Source: Cellulomonas sp.
GTDB lineage: Bacteria; Actinomycetota; Actinomycetes; Actinomycetales; Cellulomonadaceae
DNA: 64,000 nt
Assembly (NCBI RefSeq): GCF_015234515.1
Contig: NZ_JADGMY010000021.1
Coordinates: 1 to 64,000, forward strand
Direction: 5' to 3'
In this document: positions 44,944-53,470 of the stretch, piece by piece
Numbering within the stretch: the first letter of the stretch is position 1
Layout: every line of letters starts with the position of its first letter
Made by a program: the position numbers and the translations under genes
The notes under the pieces: generated by a model
Told to the model about the DNA's origin: nothing
The model's database searches: none
What the model saw: the letters and a program-made list of their open reading frames with translations, nothing else

Positions 44944-45680
44944 GCCTCCCCGGCGAGCTGTCCGCCGCCCCCGGCGTGCGCGTCGACGCCGTCGTCGTCA
45001 CGGCGATGGGTGTCGAGGCGTCACCGTTCCTCGACCGGGCGTCCGCGGTCGGTGACGAGATCGAGGTGGCGGGTGCGCGACGCCGCGTGCTCGAGATGGG
45101 CGGTGCGCGCGTCCTGCTCGTGACCTGCGGCATCGGCATCGTCAACGCCGCCTCCGCCGCGACGCTCGCGCTGCACGGGTCGGGCGCGCGCATCGTGCTG
45201 AGCGCGGGCTCGGCCGGCGGCATGGGGCTCGACGTGCGGGTCGGCGACGTGGTCGTCGGCGCGACGACCGTCCACGGCGCGGCCGACGCGCGGGTCTTCG
45301 GGTACGCGCTGGGCCAGGTGCCCGGCATGCCCGAGCGGTTCGACGCCGACCCCGCCCTGCTGGCGGCGGCGGCGGCCGTCGACGCCGGCGGGCTGACCGT
45401 GCACACCGGCACGATCGTGTCGAGCGACGTGTTCGTCGACGCCGAGCGGGTCGTGGGCCTGCGTGAGTCGTTCCCCGACGCGCTGGCGTGCGACATGGAG
45501 TCGACCGCACTGGCGCACACGGCGCACCTGGCGGGTGTGCCGTTCCTCTCCGTGCGCGGCATCTCCGACCTGTGCGGACCGATCGCGGGCGTCGACTTCA
45601 ACGCGCACGTCGACGACGCCGCCGAGCGCTCGGCGACCGTGGTCCTGGGCCTGCTCGACGCCGCCCTCGCGGCCGTCTGA
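44940..45680 (+). CDS. mtnN: 5'-methylthioadenosine/S-adenosylhomocysteine nucleosidase
   Basis: A 246-residue nucleosidase of the PNP/UDP phosphorylase superfamily that makes S-ribosylhomocysteine, the LuxS substrate. [20 protein letters not shown] is the N terminus; [18 protein letters not shown] and [22 protein letters not shown] bind ribose/phosphate-like groups, and [28 protein letters not shown] carries the catalytic Glu and Asp. The GTGA overlap with luxS ties the two steps of the activated methyl cycle. A strong hairpin follows. Confidence 0.92.
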   Translation: MSLPGELSAAPGVRVDAVVVTAMGVEASPFLDRASAVGDEIEVAGARRRVLEMGGARVLLVTCGIGIVNAASAATLALHGSGARIVLSAGSAGGMGLDVRVGDVVVGATTVHGAADARVFGYALGQVPGMPERFDADPALLAAAAAVDAGGLTVHTGTIVSSDVFVDAERVVGLRESFPDALACDMESTALAHTAHLAGVPFLSVRGISDLCGPIAGVDFNAHVDDAAERSATVVLGLLDAALAAV

Positions 45681-45685
45681 CCGCG

Positions 45686-45722
45686 CGGTCCGACGACCCG
45701 ACGAGTTCGCGTCGTCGGACCG
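45686..45722 (+). terminator. Terminator of the luxS-mtnN operon
   Basis: A perfect 12-bp stem (45686-45697 with 45711-45722) with a 13-base loop begins six bases after the mtnN stop. Confidence 0.8.
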
Positions 45723-45865
45723 GTCTGCAGGGCTGGACGGAATTGCGTCGACCCTCCGTGGGTTGGCGTCACAGACTGTCGGGGCGCGCTCGCGCACCCC
45801 GACCCCCGTCCGGCCCGCACCAGACCCGTGCCCACCGCCCGTGGGCGACAACGACAGGCGATCAC

Positions 45866-47359
45866 GTGACCGACCGCACCGCTCCCCCCACCGCCGTGGT
45901 GGACCCGGCCTCCGACGCCCCCGACGCGCCGGCGACCATGTCGGCGCGCGACCGGCTCGCCGTCACGCTCCTGCTGGTCTCCACGTTCGTCGTGATCCTC
46001 AACGAGACGATCATGGGCGTCGCGCTCCCGCGGCTCATGGACGACCTCGCGATCACCGCGAGCACCGCCCAGTGGCTGACCACGGCCTTCCTGCTGACGA
46101 TGGCCGTCGTCATCCCCGTCACGGGCTTCTTCCTGCAGCGCACGACCACCCGCGGCGCATTCCTCACCGCCATGGGGCTGTTCTCGCTGGGCACCCTCGT
46201 GTGCGCGCTGTCCCCGGGGTTCGAGGTGCTGCTGGCCGGGCGCGTCGTGCAGGCCACCGGCACCGCCGTCATGCTGCCGCTCCTCATGACGACCGTGATG
46301 ACCGTGACGCCTCCCGCATCGCGCGGACGGACGATGGGCAACATCTCCATCGTCATCTCCGTCGCACCGGCGCTGGGGCCGACGATCTCCGGGCTGATCC
46401 TGTCGGTGCTCGACTGGCGCTGGATGTTCGGCCTGGTCCTGCCGATCGCCCTCGGCGCGCTCGTGCTGGGCGCGCTGCGGCTGCCGGACGTCACCGAGCC
46501 CCGGCACGCGCGCGTCGACGTCGTGTCGGTGATGCTGTCCGCCGTCGCATTCGGCGGGCTCGTCTTCGGCATGTCCCGCATCGGTGAGGCGGCGAACGGC
46601 GGTCTCGAGACGGTCACGCTCGGCGCGCTGCTGGCGGGGGCCGCCGGCCTGACGCTCTTCGTCGCGCGGCAGGTCCGGCTGCAGCGCACCGACGACGCGC
46701 TGCTGGACCTGCGCACGTTCCGGTCCCGCACCTTCGCCGTGGGTGTGGCACTCATGGCCGTGATGATGATGGCGCTCTTCGGCGTCATCATCATGCTGCC
46801 GATCTACGCGCAGGACGTGCTGGGGGTCGACACCCTGCGCACGGGTCTGATGCTGCTGCCCGGCGGTCTGCTCATGGGCCTGCTGGCACCCGCCGTCGGG
46901 CGCGCGTACGACCGGGTCGGGCCACGCCCCCTGCTGGTCCCGGGCACCGTGCTGGTGAGCGCGGCCACCTGGGGCATGGCAATGCTGCTCGGCGCCGGCA
47001 GCTCGCCGTGGCTGCTGGTCGGCGCGCACCTGACGATGTCGGCCGGCCTGGCGCTCGTCTTCACGCCGTTGTTCACCTCGGCCCTCGGGTCGGTCTCCCC
47101 GGAGCAGTACTCGCACGGGTCCGCCGTCATCGGGACGGTCCAGCAGGTGGCCGGCGCCGCGGGGACTGCGGTGTTCGTCACGGTGCTGTCCGCCACCGCC
47201 GCGGGCCTGGCCGCGGGGGGTGCGTCCGAGGTGGTCGCGACCGCCGGCGGGGTGCGGGCGGCGTTCCTGGTCGGGGCCGTGCTCACGCTCCCGGCGATCG
47301 GCGCTGCGTTCGCCGTGCGCCCCGCCCCTGCGGGCGCCCCCGTCGCCGCGCACCACTGA
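45866..47359 (+). CDS. MFS drug exporter, DHA2 (14-helix) type
   Basis: A 497-residue membrane transporter. Motif A-like and motif C regions are recognisable (ETIMGVALPRLMDDL, RVVQATGTAVMLPLLM, ISVAPALGPTISGLIL, the last being the antiporter motif C). About 14 hydrophobic helices fit the DHA2 family of proton-driven multidrug exporters. The substrate is unknown. The GTG at 45866 follows a weak AGGCG; the N-terminal 30 residues are polar. It is a single gene between terminators. Confidence 0.87.
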   Translation: MTDRTAPPTAVVDPASDAPDAPATMSARDRLAVTLLLVSTFVVILNETIMGVALPRLMDDLAITASTAQWLTTAFLLTMAVVIPVTGFFLQRTTTRGAFLTAMGLFSLGTLVCALSPGFEVLLAGRVVQATGTAVMLPLLMTTVMTVTPPASRGRTMGNISIVISVAPALGPTISGLILSVLDWRWMFGLVLPIALGALVLGALRLPDVTEPRHARVDVVSVMLSAVAFGGLVFGMSRIGEAANGGLETVTLGALLAGAAGLTLFVARQVRLQRTDDALLDLRTFRSRTFAVGVALMAVMMMALFGVIIMLPIYAQDVLGVDTLRTGLMLLPGGLLMGLLAPAVGRAYDRVGPRPLLVPGTVLVSAATWGMAMLLGAGSSPWLLVGAHLTMSAGLALVFTPLFTSALGSVSPEQYSHGSAVIGTVQQVAGAAGTAVFVTVLSATAAGLAAGGASEVVATAGGVRAAFLVGAVLTLPAIGAAFAVRPAPAGAPVAAHH

Positions 47360-47378
47360 CGACTCGCGCGGCCGTCGG

Positions 47379-48095
47379 TCAGGAGCCTGCGGGCCTCTGA
47401 CCGGCGGCCGCGAGCTGTGTGACCGCGTCGAGCACGACGGCGTGCAGCCGCGGGTCGTCGAGCGGGCGGAAGTGCCCGTCGAGGGGCAGCCGGACGTTCA
47501 CGGCTCCCCGCAGCTCGCTGCCCCCCGGCACGTGGGGGTCGAACCGCGCGAACACCGACCAGATCCGCGCGTGCGTCGCGACCTCACGGGCCAGTGCCAG
47601 CACGTGCGGGTCCAGCGGCGACAGCGCGCGCACGGGCCGCGCGGGGAACCAGCGCGCGTACACCGACCCGGCGAACGGCGTGTTGACGGCGACGAGCCCC
47701 GCGACGTCCGGTCCCACCACGGGGTCGGCCAGCACCAGCTTGCCGATCAGCCCGCCCTTCGAGTGCGCGACCAGGACCACGCGCCCGAGCCCGAGCTCCT
47801 CGAGCCGCGCGACGGCGAGGCGCGCCGACTCCTCCAGCCCGCGCCGGTTGAGCCCGAGTGCGGGGATCGCGTGCACGGGGTGCCCCGCCGTGTGCAGCAC
47901 CCGCGCCGGCCCGCTCATCACGGGCCACGTCTCGTAGATCCCCGGCAGCAGGACCACGGGCACCCGGTCGCCGGTCGCCAGCGCGTCGACGGGCGGCGGG
48001 CGGAGCGTCGCGCGCGCCTGGGCGCCGACGATCCAGGCGTAGTCGCGTGCCCAGGCCACGCCCTGCTCGACCCTGCGCGCCACCACACCCCTCAC
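47379..48095 (-). CDS. Alpha/beta hydrolase, lipase-like
   Basis: A 238-residue protein with an alpha/beta-hydrolase core: VPVVLLPGIYETWPVM (oxyanion strand), LVAHSKGGLIGKLV with the nucleophile elbow A-H-S-K-G, and LVAVNTPFAGSVYARWF. The His and Asp of the triad are likely in GGSELRGAVNVRLPLDGH and the preceding DPH. The elbow lacks the first Gly of GxSxG, seen in some triacylglycerol lipases. There is no signal peptide. The GTG start overlaps the upstream hydrolase stop (GTGA), so both are co-translated. Confidence 0.8.
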   Translation of the reverse strand: MRGVVARRVEQGVAWARDYAWIVGAQARATLRPPPVDALATGDRVPVVLLPGIYETWPVMSGPARVLHTAGHPVHAIPALGLNRRGLEESARLAVARLEELGLGRVVLVAHSKGGLIGKLVLADPVVGPDVAGLVAVNTPFAGSVYARWFPARPVRALSPLDPHVLALAREVATHARIWSVFARFDPHVPGGSELRGAVNVRLPLDGHFRPLDDPRLHAVVLDAVTQLAAAGQRPAGS

Positions 48096-48883
48096 CCCAC
48101 GTGCTCCCGGACCAGGTCGCTCACCTCGCGGGCGTGGTCGTACATCACGGCGTGCCCGGCACCGGGGACGGTGACGACGCGGCCCCGGGGTGCGGTGGTG
48201 GCCAGCAGCTCCGCCCAGTCGGCAGGCGCGACGTGGTCCTTCTCGCCGCGCACGAGCAGCACTGGCACGTCGACCTCCGGCAGCCGCTCCTCGATGCGGT
48301 GGCGCAGCATGGCACCCATCTCCCTGACGTACCAGCGCGGCCCGCACTCGGCGTAGGAGCGCAGCAGCACCCTCTGCAGCTCCAGGGAGTCGTGGACCGA
48401 GCTGCGCGCGAGCCGCAGCATCTGACGCGGCGCCGAGCGCCCACCCGCGTCGGTCGTCGGGCCGACGAGCACCAGGCCCGAGAACGTCCCGGGCGCGGAC
48501 GCGACGACCTCGGTCACGACCTGCGCACCCATGGAGTGACCCAGCAGGGTTGGCCGCAGCAGTCCGACCCGCTCGGTCCACTGCGCGACGAGGTGCGCCA
48601 GGTCCTCGACCTCGAGGCGCTCGGCGGGGCGAGGCACCCGCGCGAAGCCCGGCAGGTCGAGCATGTGGACCGTGCCGGTGTGCGCGAGGTGCTGCGCGAG
48701 GTGCTCGAAGCAGGCGGACGACGCCCCGAGGCCGTGCACGAGCACGACCTCCCGGCCGTTCTCGGCGCGCGGGTCGGGCGAGCGATCGGCGACCGTCCAG
48801 GCGCGCAGCGTGAAGCCGTCGATCCGGTGGTCGTGAACCGTCGTCCCCTCGGGCGTGCGTGGACCTCGGACCGGCAGCGGCAT
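48092..48883 (-). CDS. Alpha/beta hydrolase
   Basis: A 263-residue hydrolase with VVLVHGLGASSACFEHLAQHL, nucleophile elbow LLGHSMGAQVV (G-H-S-M-G), acidic residue in VRGEKDHVAPADW and the His in VPGAGHAVMYDHA. This is the layout of C-C hydrolases and esterases such as MenH or BphD; the substrate is not evident. GGGGAGG precedes the ATG at 48883. It heads a two-gene hydrolase operon. Confidence 0.85.
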   Translation of the reverse strand: MPLPVRGPRTPEGTTVHDHRIDGFTLRAWTVADRSPDPRAENGREVVLVHGLGASSACFEHLAQHLAHTGTVHMLDLPGFARVPRPAERLEVEDLAHLVAQWTERVGLLRPTLLGHSMGAQVVTEVVASAPGTFSGLVLVGPTTDAGGRSAPRQMLRLARSSVHDSLELQRVLLRSYAECGPRWYVREMGAMLRHRIEERLPEVDVPVLLVRGEKDHVAPADWAELLATTAPRGRVVTVPGAGHAVMYDHAREVSDLVREHVG

Positions 48884-48951
48884 GACCCTCCCCGTCGCGC
48901 GCGACCCCGGTGGGCGCGCCACCGGATCGTCGCACGTGACGCGCCGGCCCG

Positions 48952-48981
48952 CGCGGGGTGCACCCTCGGGTGCGCCCCGCG
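48952..48981 (-). terminator. Terminator after the EnvZ-like kinase gene
   Basis: Arms 48952-48965 and 48968-48981 pair over 14 positions with one G-T wobble and a tight apex, 15 bases beyond the kinase stop. Confidence 0.65.
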
Positions 48982-48995
48982 GCCGCCGCACGCGG

Positions 48996-50399
48996 TCAGG
49001 CCGCCGGGAGCTCCAGCACGGCTCGCGCACCGCCCGCCGGCGCGGCGTCGAGGTGCACGTCACCGCCGAGCTCGCGCGCGACCTCACGGGCGATCGCCAG
49101 TCCGAGCCCGGCCCCGCCCGTGTCGCGCTCGCGTGCCTCGTCCAACCGCACGAACCGCTCGAACACGCGCTCGCGGTCGGCGGTGGCCACGCCACGCCCG
49201 TCGTCGTCGACGACCACCCGCGCACGCGCCGCACCCTCGCCGCCCCCGGCCTCCACCCGGACCTCGACGGTCGAGCGCGCGTGCCGCACGGCGTTCGCGA
49301 CCAGGTTGCGCACGACGCGGCCGACCGCCTCGGGGGTTCCGGTGCCCGTCGCCTCGCCGCTGACGGCGACACGCACCCCGCGCGCCGTGGCGTCGGGCGC
49401 GACGGCAGCCACGGCGTCCGCGACGACCGCCGCGAGGTCCACCGGACCCGCAGCCACGTCCCAGGAGCCCACGCGCGCGAGCACCAGCAGGTCGTCGACG
49501 AGCGTCTGCATGCGGGCGACCTGCGGTGCGAGGTCGGCGACGAGGTCCGCGACGGGGTAGGCGTCAGGGTGGGCCGCGGCGACCTCGACCGCGGCCCGGG
49601 TGGCGGCGACGGGCGAGCGCAGCTCGTGCGCGGCGTCCGCGACGAAGGTGCGCTGGCGCGCGGCGGCGACCTCCAGCCGGTCGAGCATCGCGTTGAGCGT
49701 GCGCGCGAGCGCGCCCAGCTCGTCGTCGGCCACCGGCACCGGCAACGACCCCGGGCCGCCTGCGCGCGCGACCTCGGCGGCGGCCGCACGCAGCTGCTCG
49801 ACGGGTGCGAGCGCCCGGCCCAGGACGGTCCAGAGCACGATGCCGAACCCGGCGGTGAGCACCGGGACGACGAGCAGCAGCGCGATCCGCAGCGCACGCA
49901 GCACGGCCTGCACGTCGGTGGCGGGGACGGTCGTCACGAGCGTCGCGGGCGCGTCGCGGTAGGTGACGGCGCGGACCGCAGCCCGCGCGACGTCGTCGTA
50001 GGCGCTCGCGTCGGTGCCCAGCACCAGCGGCTCGTCCCCGGCACGTGCGCGCCAGTCCGCGAGCGTCGTGGCGTCCACCACCGGCAGCGTGCGGGTCGCG
50101 GTCGCCGACGTCGCCAGCACTCCCCCGTCCGCGTCGAGCAGCTGCGCCACCTCGCCGGGCTGGACCACGGGCAGGGCGTCGGGGACCCGGTCGTCGGCGA
50201 CCAGCGCCGCGAGCGTCGCCGAGCGGTCGCGGACGACGTCGTCGAGGGCGGCGGTCCGTGCGGTGCCCAGCGCGGCGGACAGCGCCAGCGCGCCGGCGAC
50301 GAGCACGACCGCGACCGCGAGGGTCGCGACGAGCGTGAGGCGCGCGCGCAGCGACAGGCCGCGCGCCGGCCGTGGCACGGCGTGGTGCGGCCCACTCAC
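48996..50399 (-). CDS. Sensor histidine kinase, HisKA type
   Basis: A 467-residue kinase with two membrane helices (about 19-45 and 170-195) flanking a ~125-residue extracellular sensor, a HAMP domain (RALAPVEQLRAAAAEVARAG), the phosphorylated His258 in FVADAAHELRSPVAATRAA and a full ATPase domain (LVANAVRHARSTVEV, DDDGRGVATADRERVFERFVR, GGAGLGLAIAREVA). It overlaps the response regulator gene (ATGA). The ligand is unknown; the divergent exporter operon suggests an envelope or drug signal. Confidence 0.93.
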   Translation of the reverse strand: MSGPHHAVPRPARGLSLRARLTLVATLAVAVVLVAGALALSAALGTARTAALDDVVRDRSATLAALVADDRVPDALPVVQPGEVAQLLDADGGVLATSATATRTLPVVDATTLADWRARAGDEPLVLGTDASAYDDVARAAVRAVTYRDAPATLVTTVPATDVQAVLRALRIALLLVVPVLTAGFGIVLWTVLGRALAPVEQLRAAAAEVARAGGPGSLPVPVADDELGALARTLNAMLDRLEVAAARQRTFVADAAHELRSPVAATRAAVEVAAAHPDAYPVADLVADLAPQVARMQTLVDDLLVLARVGSWDVAAGPVDLAAVVADAVAAVAPDATARGVRVAVSGEATGTGTPEAVGRVVRNLVANAVRHARSTVEVRVEAGGGEGAARARVVVDDDGRGVATADRERVFERFVRLDEARERDTGGAGLGLAIAREVARELGGDVHLDAAPAGGARAVLELPAA

Positions 50400-51052
50400 G
50401 CGTCGCCCACCCGGTACCCCGCGCCGCGCACCGTGGTGACGGCGTCGCGCCCCAGCTTGCGGCGCAGGTAGCCGACGTACACCTCGACGACGTTGGGGTC
50501 CTCACCACCGGTGTCGAAGACGTGGTCCAGCAGCTCGATCTTGCCGACGACCCGCCCGGCGTGACGCAGCAGGTACTCCAGGAGCGCGGTCTCCCGCACC
50601 GTCAGGTCGACCGGCCGGCCGGCACGCGTGACCGCGCGGGACGACGGGTCGAGCGTCAGGTCGCCGACCTGCAGGACGGCGGGGCGCGGGGCGACGGGGC
50701 GGCGCACGAGCGCCCGCAGCCGGGCGACGAGCACGACGAACGAGAACGGCTTGGTGAGGTAGTCGTCGGCGCCGACGTCGAGCCCGTCCGCGACGTCGTG
50801 CTCGCCGTCCTTCGCGGACAGCATGAGCACGGGCGTCCACACGTCCCGCGCCCGCAGCGCGGTGACGACGTCGTACCCGTTGCGCCGCGGCAGCATCACG
50901 TCGACGACCAGCACGTCGTACTCGCCGTCGACCGCCATGGCCAGGCCCGTGTCGCCGTCGTGCGCGGCGTCGACCGCGAACCCCTCGGCCGTCAGCCCGC
51001 GGCGCAGGGCGCGCACGAGCCCGACCTCGTCGTCGACCACGAGCACGCGCAC
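50396..51052 (-). CDS. Response regulator, OmpR/PhoB type
   Basis: A 218-residue regulator: receiver with Asp7-Asp8, phosphoacceptor Asp51 in LVVDVMLPRRNGYDV, Lys in DDYLTKPFSF, and a C-terminal winged helix (VRETALLEYLLRHAGRVVGKIELLDHVF ... VVEVYVGYLRRKLG ... VRGAGYRVGD). It pairs with the overlapping kinase gene. A direct repeat suited to this family lies in the 94-base gap to the divergent gene at 51147, so that operon is the likely target. Confidence 0.93.
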   Translation of the reverse strand: MRVLVVDDEVGLVRALRRGLTAEGFAVDAAHDGDTGLAMAVDGEYDVLVVDVMLPRRNGYDVVTALRARDVWTPVLMLSAKDGEHDVADGLDVGADDYLTKPFSFVVLVARLRALVRRPVAPRPAVLQVGDLTLDPSSRAVTRAGRPVDLTVRETALLEYLLRHAGRVVGKIELLDHVFDTGGEDPNVVEVYVGYLRRKLGRDAVTTVRGAGYRVGDA

Positions 51053-51107
51053 CCCGGCAGCATCCCACCCGTCGCGCCACGGCACGCGGCCCGCGGTCGC
51101 CCGCGCT

Positions 51108-51125
51108 CTCAGGGTCCGCTCAGGC
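51108..51125. promoter_or_regulatory. Predicted response-regulator binding site
   Basis: Two heptamers, CTCAGGG (51108-51114) and CTCAGGC (51119-51125), repeat with an 11-base period, the spacing used by OmpR/PhoB-type regulators. The site lies between the divergent regulator gene and the LolA-like gene. Confidence 0.5.
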
Positions 51126-51146
51126 CGCGGGGTGCACGGTGGAGCC

Positions 51147-52409
51147 ATGGACACCACCCCCGTCTCCCCCGCCAGGTCGCGGATCCGCGCCGCCTGGGCC
51201 GTCCCCGCCGCCGCCGTGGTGGCAGTCGCCGCGGCGTTCGCGGCTCCTCCGTTGCTCGCGTCGGCGGGCACGGCCACCCTGGAGGAGCTCACGCCCGAGG
51301 AGCTGCTGACCCGGGTGCTGGAGTCCGAGCCGCAGGCGCTGTCGGGGACGGTCGTGCACACGGCGCGCCTGGGGCTGCCCGACCTGTCGATGACCCAGGT
51401 CGCGGGTGCTGACCCGGTCAGCCTGCTCGGCGGCTCGACCACGCTGCGGGTGTGGTCCGACGGTGGGCAGCGCTCGCGCGTCTCGCTGCTGGGGACCGCC
51501 TCGGAGTACTCGGTCGTGGCGGACGGCACGCAGGCGTGGACGTACTCGTCGTCGGACGACGAGGTCGTGCACTACGCGCTCTCGCCGGCCGACGCCGCGC
51601 GCGCCGAGCAGATGAGGGCCACGGCCCAGCCGCCTGCCGACCTGCCGACCCCCGACGAGCTCGGACGCGACGCCCTCGAGCGCGCCCAGCGCGACGCGAC
51701 CGTGAGCGTGGACGCGGCGACCACCGTCGCGGGCCGTGACGCGTACCAGGTGGTCGTGACCCCCCGGAGCAGCACCACGCTGGTCGGGCGCATCGTCGTG
51801 GCCGTCGACGCCCGGACGTGGTCCCCGCTGCGCGTGCAGGTGTGGGGCAGCGACGACGCCGCGACACCGGCGCTGGAGCTCGGCTTCACCGACGTGACCT
51901 TCGCGGCACCCGACGACGCGGTCCTCACCTTCTCCGCCCCCCCGGGGGCCAGCGTCCGGGAGGTCGTCCTGCCGCTGCCCGACGACGCGGCGCTCGCGGG
52001 GCTGGCACCGGACGACCTGCCGACGTCCCTTCCGGCGGACCCGGCCGACGCGCCGCTGCCGGAGGGCACGAAGGTCACCGGCTCCGGGTGGGACACGATC
52101 GTCGAGCTGACGGACGTCGACGTCGCGGCGCTCGTGGCCGGTGACCCGGGCGCCGTCTCCGGGCTGCCCCAGGTCGACAAGCAGCTCGGCTCGGCCGGTG
52201 CGCAGGAGCTGTACGAGGAGTTTGCACCCGAGGGTGACGGGCCGGCCGTGGATCTCGACACGGTGGCCCTCTACGACCAGCTGACCACGCCCGTCGAGGG
52301 CGGACGCGCGCTGTCCTCGACGCTCCTGTCGGTCCTGGTGCTCGACGACGGCCGGGTGCTCGTCGGCGCCGTCCCGGTGGACGCGCTGCGCGCGGCGGCC
52401 GGGGCGTGA
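51147..52409 (+). CDS. Membrane-anchored LolA-like lipoprotein-carrier-fold protein
   Basis: A 420-residue protein with one N-terminal hydrophobic helix (about 17-40, possibly an uncleaved signal anchor) and an extracytoplasmic region. The first part (ALSGTVVHTARLGLPDLSM, LRVWSDGGQRSRVSLLG, EYSVVADGTQAWTYSSSDDEVVHY) resembles the LolA/LppX half-barrel domains of actinobacterial sigma-factor or transporter partners. The C-terminal third (VTGSGWDTIVELTDVDVAAL ... LVLDDGRVLVGAVPVDAL) is less familiar. The stop overlaps the ABC ATPase start (GTGA), so the protein probably works with the exporter, binding a lipid or hydrophobic drug outside the membrane. Confidence 0.7.
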   Translation: MDTTPVSPARSRIRAAWAVPAAAVVAVAAAFAAPPLLASAGTATLEELTPEELLTRVLESEPQALSGTVVHTARLGLPDLSMTQVAGADPVSLLGGSTTLRVWSDGGQRSRVSLLGTASEYSVVADGTQAWTYSSSDDEVVHYALSPADAARAEQMRATAQPPADLPTPDELGRDALERAQRDATVSVDAATTVAGRDAYQVVVTPRSSTTLVGRIVVAVDARTWSPLRVQVWGSDDAATPALELGFTDVTFAAPDDAVLTFSAPPGASVREVVLPLPDDAALAGLAPDDLPTSLPADPADAPLPEGTKVTGSGWDTIVELTDVDVAALVAGDPGAVSGLPQVDKQLGSAGAQELYEEFAPEGDGPAVDLDTVALYDQLTTPVEGGRALSSTLLSVLVLDDGRVLVGAVPVDALRAAAGA

Positions 52410-53470
52410 CCACGGTTCGGGGGGCGGCCACCACGGTGGCCGTCCCCGCACCGGCGCCCGCCGTGGCGCAGGCTGGTGCCGTGAGCGACGACGCGGTCCG
52501 CACGCACAGCCTGACCAAGCGGTTCCGCACGGGCCAGGTCGCGGTCGACGGCATCGACCTGGTCGTGCCACGGGGCGCCGTCTACGGGTTCCTCGGGCCC
52601 AACGGGTCGGGCAAGACCACCACGATCCGCATGCTGCTGGGGCTGGTGGCGCCGACCGCCGGGCAGGTGCACCTCCTGGGAGCACCCATGCCGCAGGCCG
52701 CGGCGCGGGTCCTGCCACGCGTGGGTGCCCTGGTCGAGGGCCCGGCGTTCCAGCCGTACCTCTCAGGGCGGGCGAACCTCGCACGCCTCGACGCGGTCGA
52801 CGCGTCGACCGACCCGCGCACCGCCCGCGCGCGGGCCGACGCCGCGCTCGAGCGCGTGGGCCTCGGTGCCGCGGCGGACAAGCGCTACCGGCAGTACTCG
52901 CTGGGCATGAAGCAGCGACTCGGTCTCGCGGCCGCGCTCCTGCGACCACGGGACCTGCTGGTGCTCGACGAGCCGACCAACGGCCTGGACCCGCAGGGCA
53001 CCCGCGAGGTCCGGCACCTCGTGCGCGAGCTCGCCGACGCCGGCACCACGGTGCTCGTGTCCTCGCACCTGCTCGCCGAGATCGAGCAGGTCTGCACGCA
53101 CATCGGGATCATGGGCGGCGGACGGCTGCTGCTGCAGGGCACCCGTGACCACCTCACGGCCCGGCGCGGGTCCCGCGTCGTCGTGCGCACGCCCCAGCCG
53201 GACGCCGCCGCCGCCCTCGCAGAGCTGCGACGCCTGGGGCTCGCGGACGCGACCGTCGACCCCGCGGCCGCCGACGGGGGCGTGACGGTCTCCGCCGCGC
53301 TCGCCGACGAGGATCCGGGCGCCTCCCCGAGCACGCTGCCCGCCCCGCAGGACATCGCTGGTGCGCTCGTGCGCGCAGGCGTCGGGATCCTCACGTTCGA
53401 CGTGCGGCGCCCGTCGCTCGAGCAGGTCTTCGTCGAGCTCACCGGGGAGGGATTCGATGTCGCTCGTTGA
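52406..53470 (+). CDS. ABC exporter ATP-binding subunit
   Basis: A 354-residue ATPase. A ~28-residue Ala/Val/Pro leader precedes the domain, and a GTG about 25 codons in is an alternative start. Walker A is GFLGPNGSGKTTTIRM, signature YSLGMKQRLGLA, Walker B LLVLDEPTNGLDPQG and H-loop VLVSSHLLAEIEQ. LGMKQRL is typical of CcmA/BcrA-type antibiotic or lantibiotic exporters. The C-terminal 110 residues match the regulatory extension of that group. It overlaps the LolA-like gene upstream and the permease downstream. Confidence 0.92.
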   Translation: MTTVRGAATTVAVPAPAPAVAQAGAVSDDAVRTHSLTKRFRTGQVAVDGIDLVVPRGAVYGFLGPNGSGKTTTIRMLLGLVAPTAGQVHLLGAPMPQAAARVLPRVGALVEGPAFQPYLSGRANLARLDAVDASTDPRTARARADAALERVGLGAAADKRYRQYSLGMKQRLGLAAALLRPRDLLVLDEPTNGLDPQGTREVRHLVRELADAGTTVLVSSHLLAEIEQVCTHIGIMGGGRLLLQGTRDHLTARRGSRVVVRTPQPDAAAALAELRRLGLADATVDPAAADGGVTVSAALADEDPGASPSTLPAPQDIAGALVRAGVGILTFDVRRPSLEQVFVELTGEGFDVAR

